A stretch of 6,723 nt of DNA from the NCBI GenBank assembly GCA_905214365.1, contig CAJMMH010000153.1, positions 1 to 6,723 of the forward strand, given 5' to 3'. Numbering within the stretch: the stretch's first letter is position 1; the number at the start of each line of letters is the position of its first letter. The stretch is from an uncultured bacterium. Lineage in GTDB: Bacteria > Bacillota > Clostridia > Lachnospirales > Lachnospiraceae. Position numbers and translations under genes: made by a program. Shown here in pieces: positions 5,865 through 6,723 of this stretch. Below the pieces are notes generated by a model. It saw nothing but the letters and a program-made list of their open reading frames with translations. It was not told the DNA's origin and did no database searches.

Positions 5865-6605
5865 ATGAGTGATACGAATAACAATGCGATACTGAAGGTC
5901 GAGGACGTTTCCATGCGGTTCCGCATGGCAAACGACCGCGTGACCAGTATCAAGGAAATGACGACGCTGCTGCTGCGCCGGAAGATGGAGTTTAAGGAGT
6001 TCTGGGCGCTGAAGAATGTCAGCTTTGATGTGAAAAAGGGAGAGGTTGTCGGTATCATTGGCCGCAACGGCGCTGGAAAGAGCACAACGCTGAAGATTAT
6101 TTCCGGAATCTTAAAGCCGACGACTGGTTCTGTATACCGCGGCGGACGGATTGTTCCGATGCTGGAGCTTGGCTCCGGCTTCGATTACGATCTGACCGGA
6201 CATGAAAATATTTTTCTGAATGGAGCAGTGCTTGGGTATCCGAAAGCATATCTGAAGGAAAAATATAATGAGATTCTGGAGTTTTCTGAGCTTGGAGATT
6301 TTATCAATATTCCGATTCGGAATTATTCTTCCGGTATGCTGATGCGTCTTGCGTTTTCCATTGCGACCGTTGTCAATCCGGAGATTCTGATTGTCGATGA
6401 AATTTTGTCAGTCGGAGATGAGCGATTTCAGAAGAAGAGTTATGAACGTATGATGGAACTGATGCACGGCGGAACTACCGTGCTGTTTGTGTCTCATAAT
6501 CTGGATCAGATCCGGCGCATGTGCAACCGGGTCGTATGGCTGGAAGATCATACGGTAAAGATGGTTGGAGAGGTAAATGAGGTCTGCGACGCATATAAGC
6601 TGTAA
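5865..6605 (+). CDS. wzt: ABC transporter ATP-binding protein for polysaccharide export (Wzt/TagH-like, short form)
   Basis: A 246-residue ATPase that energises the permease encoded just upstream. Motifs in order are the Walker A GRNGAGKST (66-74), the LELGSGFDYDLTGHENI segment (100-116) in place of a normal Q-loop, as is usual for polysaccharide and teichoic acid exporters, the signature YSSGMLMRL (154-162) in which SSGM stands for the common SGGQ, Walker B ILIVDE (174-179) with catalytic Glu179, D-loop SVGD (182-185) and switch His211 in VSHN. The segment EMTTLLLRRKMEFKEFWAL (31-49) before the Walker A strand is typical of this subfamily. The protein stops right after the nucleotide-binding domain, so it lacks the C-terminal glycan-binding domain of the long Wzt type. 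CCGGAG at 5851-5856 provides a modest ribosome binding site. All catalytic residues are intact. Confidence 0.95.
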   Translation: MSDTNNNAILKVEDVSMRFRMANDRVTSIKEMTTLLLRRKMEFKEFWALKNVSFDVKKGEVVGIIGRNGAGKSTTLKIISGILKPTTGSVYRGGRIVPMLELGSGFDYDLTGHENIFLNGAVLGYPKAYLKEKYNEILEFSELGDFINIPIRNYSSGMLMRLAFSIATVVNPEILIVDEILSVGDERFQKKSYERMMELMHGGTTVLFVSHNLDQIRRMCNRVVWLEDHTVKMVGEVNEVCDAYKL

Positions 6606-6632
6606 GAAACAGCTGCGTTGCGGTTCACGGCA

Positions 6633-6656
6633 GGAATTTTCTGAACTGAAAATTCC
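6633..6656 (+). repeat. Perfect 9-bp inverted repeat in the gap after wzt
   Basis: GGAATTTTC (6633-6641) and GAAAATTCC (6648-6656) pair perfectly around the loop TGAACT. The following bases GTAAGATAG are not T-rich, so this is not a standard intrinsic terminator. It lies 27 bases after the wzt stop and 45 bases before the next ATG, and could act as a processing or stability hairpin, or as a weak attenuator, inside the operon. Confidence 0.65.
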
Positions 6657-6686
6657 GTAAGATAGTACAGCGGCCGGATCAGAGAG

Positions 6687-6695
6687 AGGAAGGAG
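6687..6695 (+). promoter_or_regulatory. Ribosome binding site of the next gene
   Basis: AGGAAGGAG, with its AAGGAG core at 6690-6695, lies 6 bases before the ATG at 6702. It is one of the strongest Shine-Dalgarno sequences in the window and is the main evidence that a gene starts there. Confidence 0.7.
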
Positions 6696-6701
6696 TGCAC
6701 G

Positions 6702-6723
6702 ATGGAGTACTGGTTTGACAGAC
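6702..6723 (+). CDS. Start of a further gene, product unknown (cut by window end)
   Basis: ATG at 6702 opens a frame reading MEYWFDR to the end of the window, behind a strong ribosome binding site. Seven codons are too few to identify a family. No promoter is visible in the 96 bp after the wzt stop, so it is probably transcribed from the 3162-3190 promoter. By position one would expect another glycosyltransferase or a polymer-modifying enzyme, but nothing in the visible residues shows this. Confidence 0.6.

Overview
The window looks like chromosomal DNA of a Gram-positive Bacillota, most likely a Lachnospiraceae-type Clostridium relative. The reasons are strong AGGAGG-type ribosome binding sites, a textbook sigma-A promoter, a clostridial-style HPr, and a cell-wall polysaccharide gene set typical of that group. 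Hand-counted 60-base lines range from about 35 to 62 % GC. All genes lie on the + strand. The taxonomic placement is an inference from gene style, not from a marker gene.

Region A (1-3124) appears to be one transcription unit entering from the left. It holds the 3' end of an exported protein, probably the c-di-AMP cyclase regulator CdaR (YbbR domain), with a long acidic Glu/Pro/Ser/Thr tail. An HPr phosphocarrier with both His15 and Ser46 follows, then a multi-pass Wzy-like polysaccharide polymerase, then a membrane acyltransferase of the acyltransferase-3 family. Spacing is tight (35 bp, 9 bp, then a 4-bp ATGA overlap). No convincing terminator follows it.

Region B (3125-3306) is a 182-bp intergenic stretch. 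It carries a near-consensus extended -10 promoter (TTTACA, 17 bp, TGCTATAAT) and a leader of about 107-111 nt that can fold into two hairpins. This begins a new operon.

Region C (3307-6723) is that operon. It encodes a family 2 glycosyltransferase of the rhamnosyltransferase type, dTDP-4-dehydrorhamnose 3,5-epimerase (RfbC/RmlC), an ABC-2 polysaccharide export permease (Wzm/TagG type) with an unusual N-terminal two-helix extension, its ATPase (Wzt/TagH type, without the C-terminal glycan-binding domain), and the first seven codons of a further gene. The likely joint product is a rhamnose-containing wall polysaccharide: RfbC makes the precursor for dTDP-L-rhamnose, the glycosyltransferase adds a sugar to a lipid-linked chain on the cytoplasmic face, and the ABC transporter flips the finished chain. 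The other dTDP-rhamnose genes (rfbA, rfbB, rfbD) are not in the window.

I found no mobile element, CRISPR array, tRNA or rRNA. Nothing here amounts to a clearly new system. The most promising unexplained elements are the structured leader before the rhamnosyltransferase operon, the N-terminal extension of the permease, and HPr encoded between a putative c-di-AMP regulator and a glycan polymerase.
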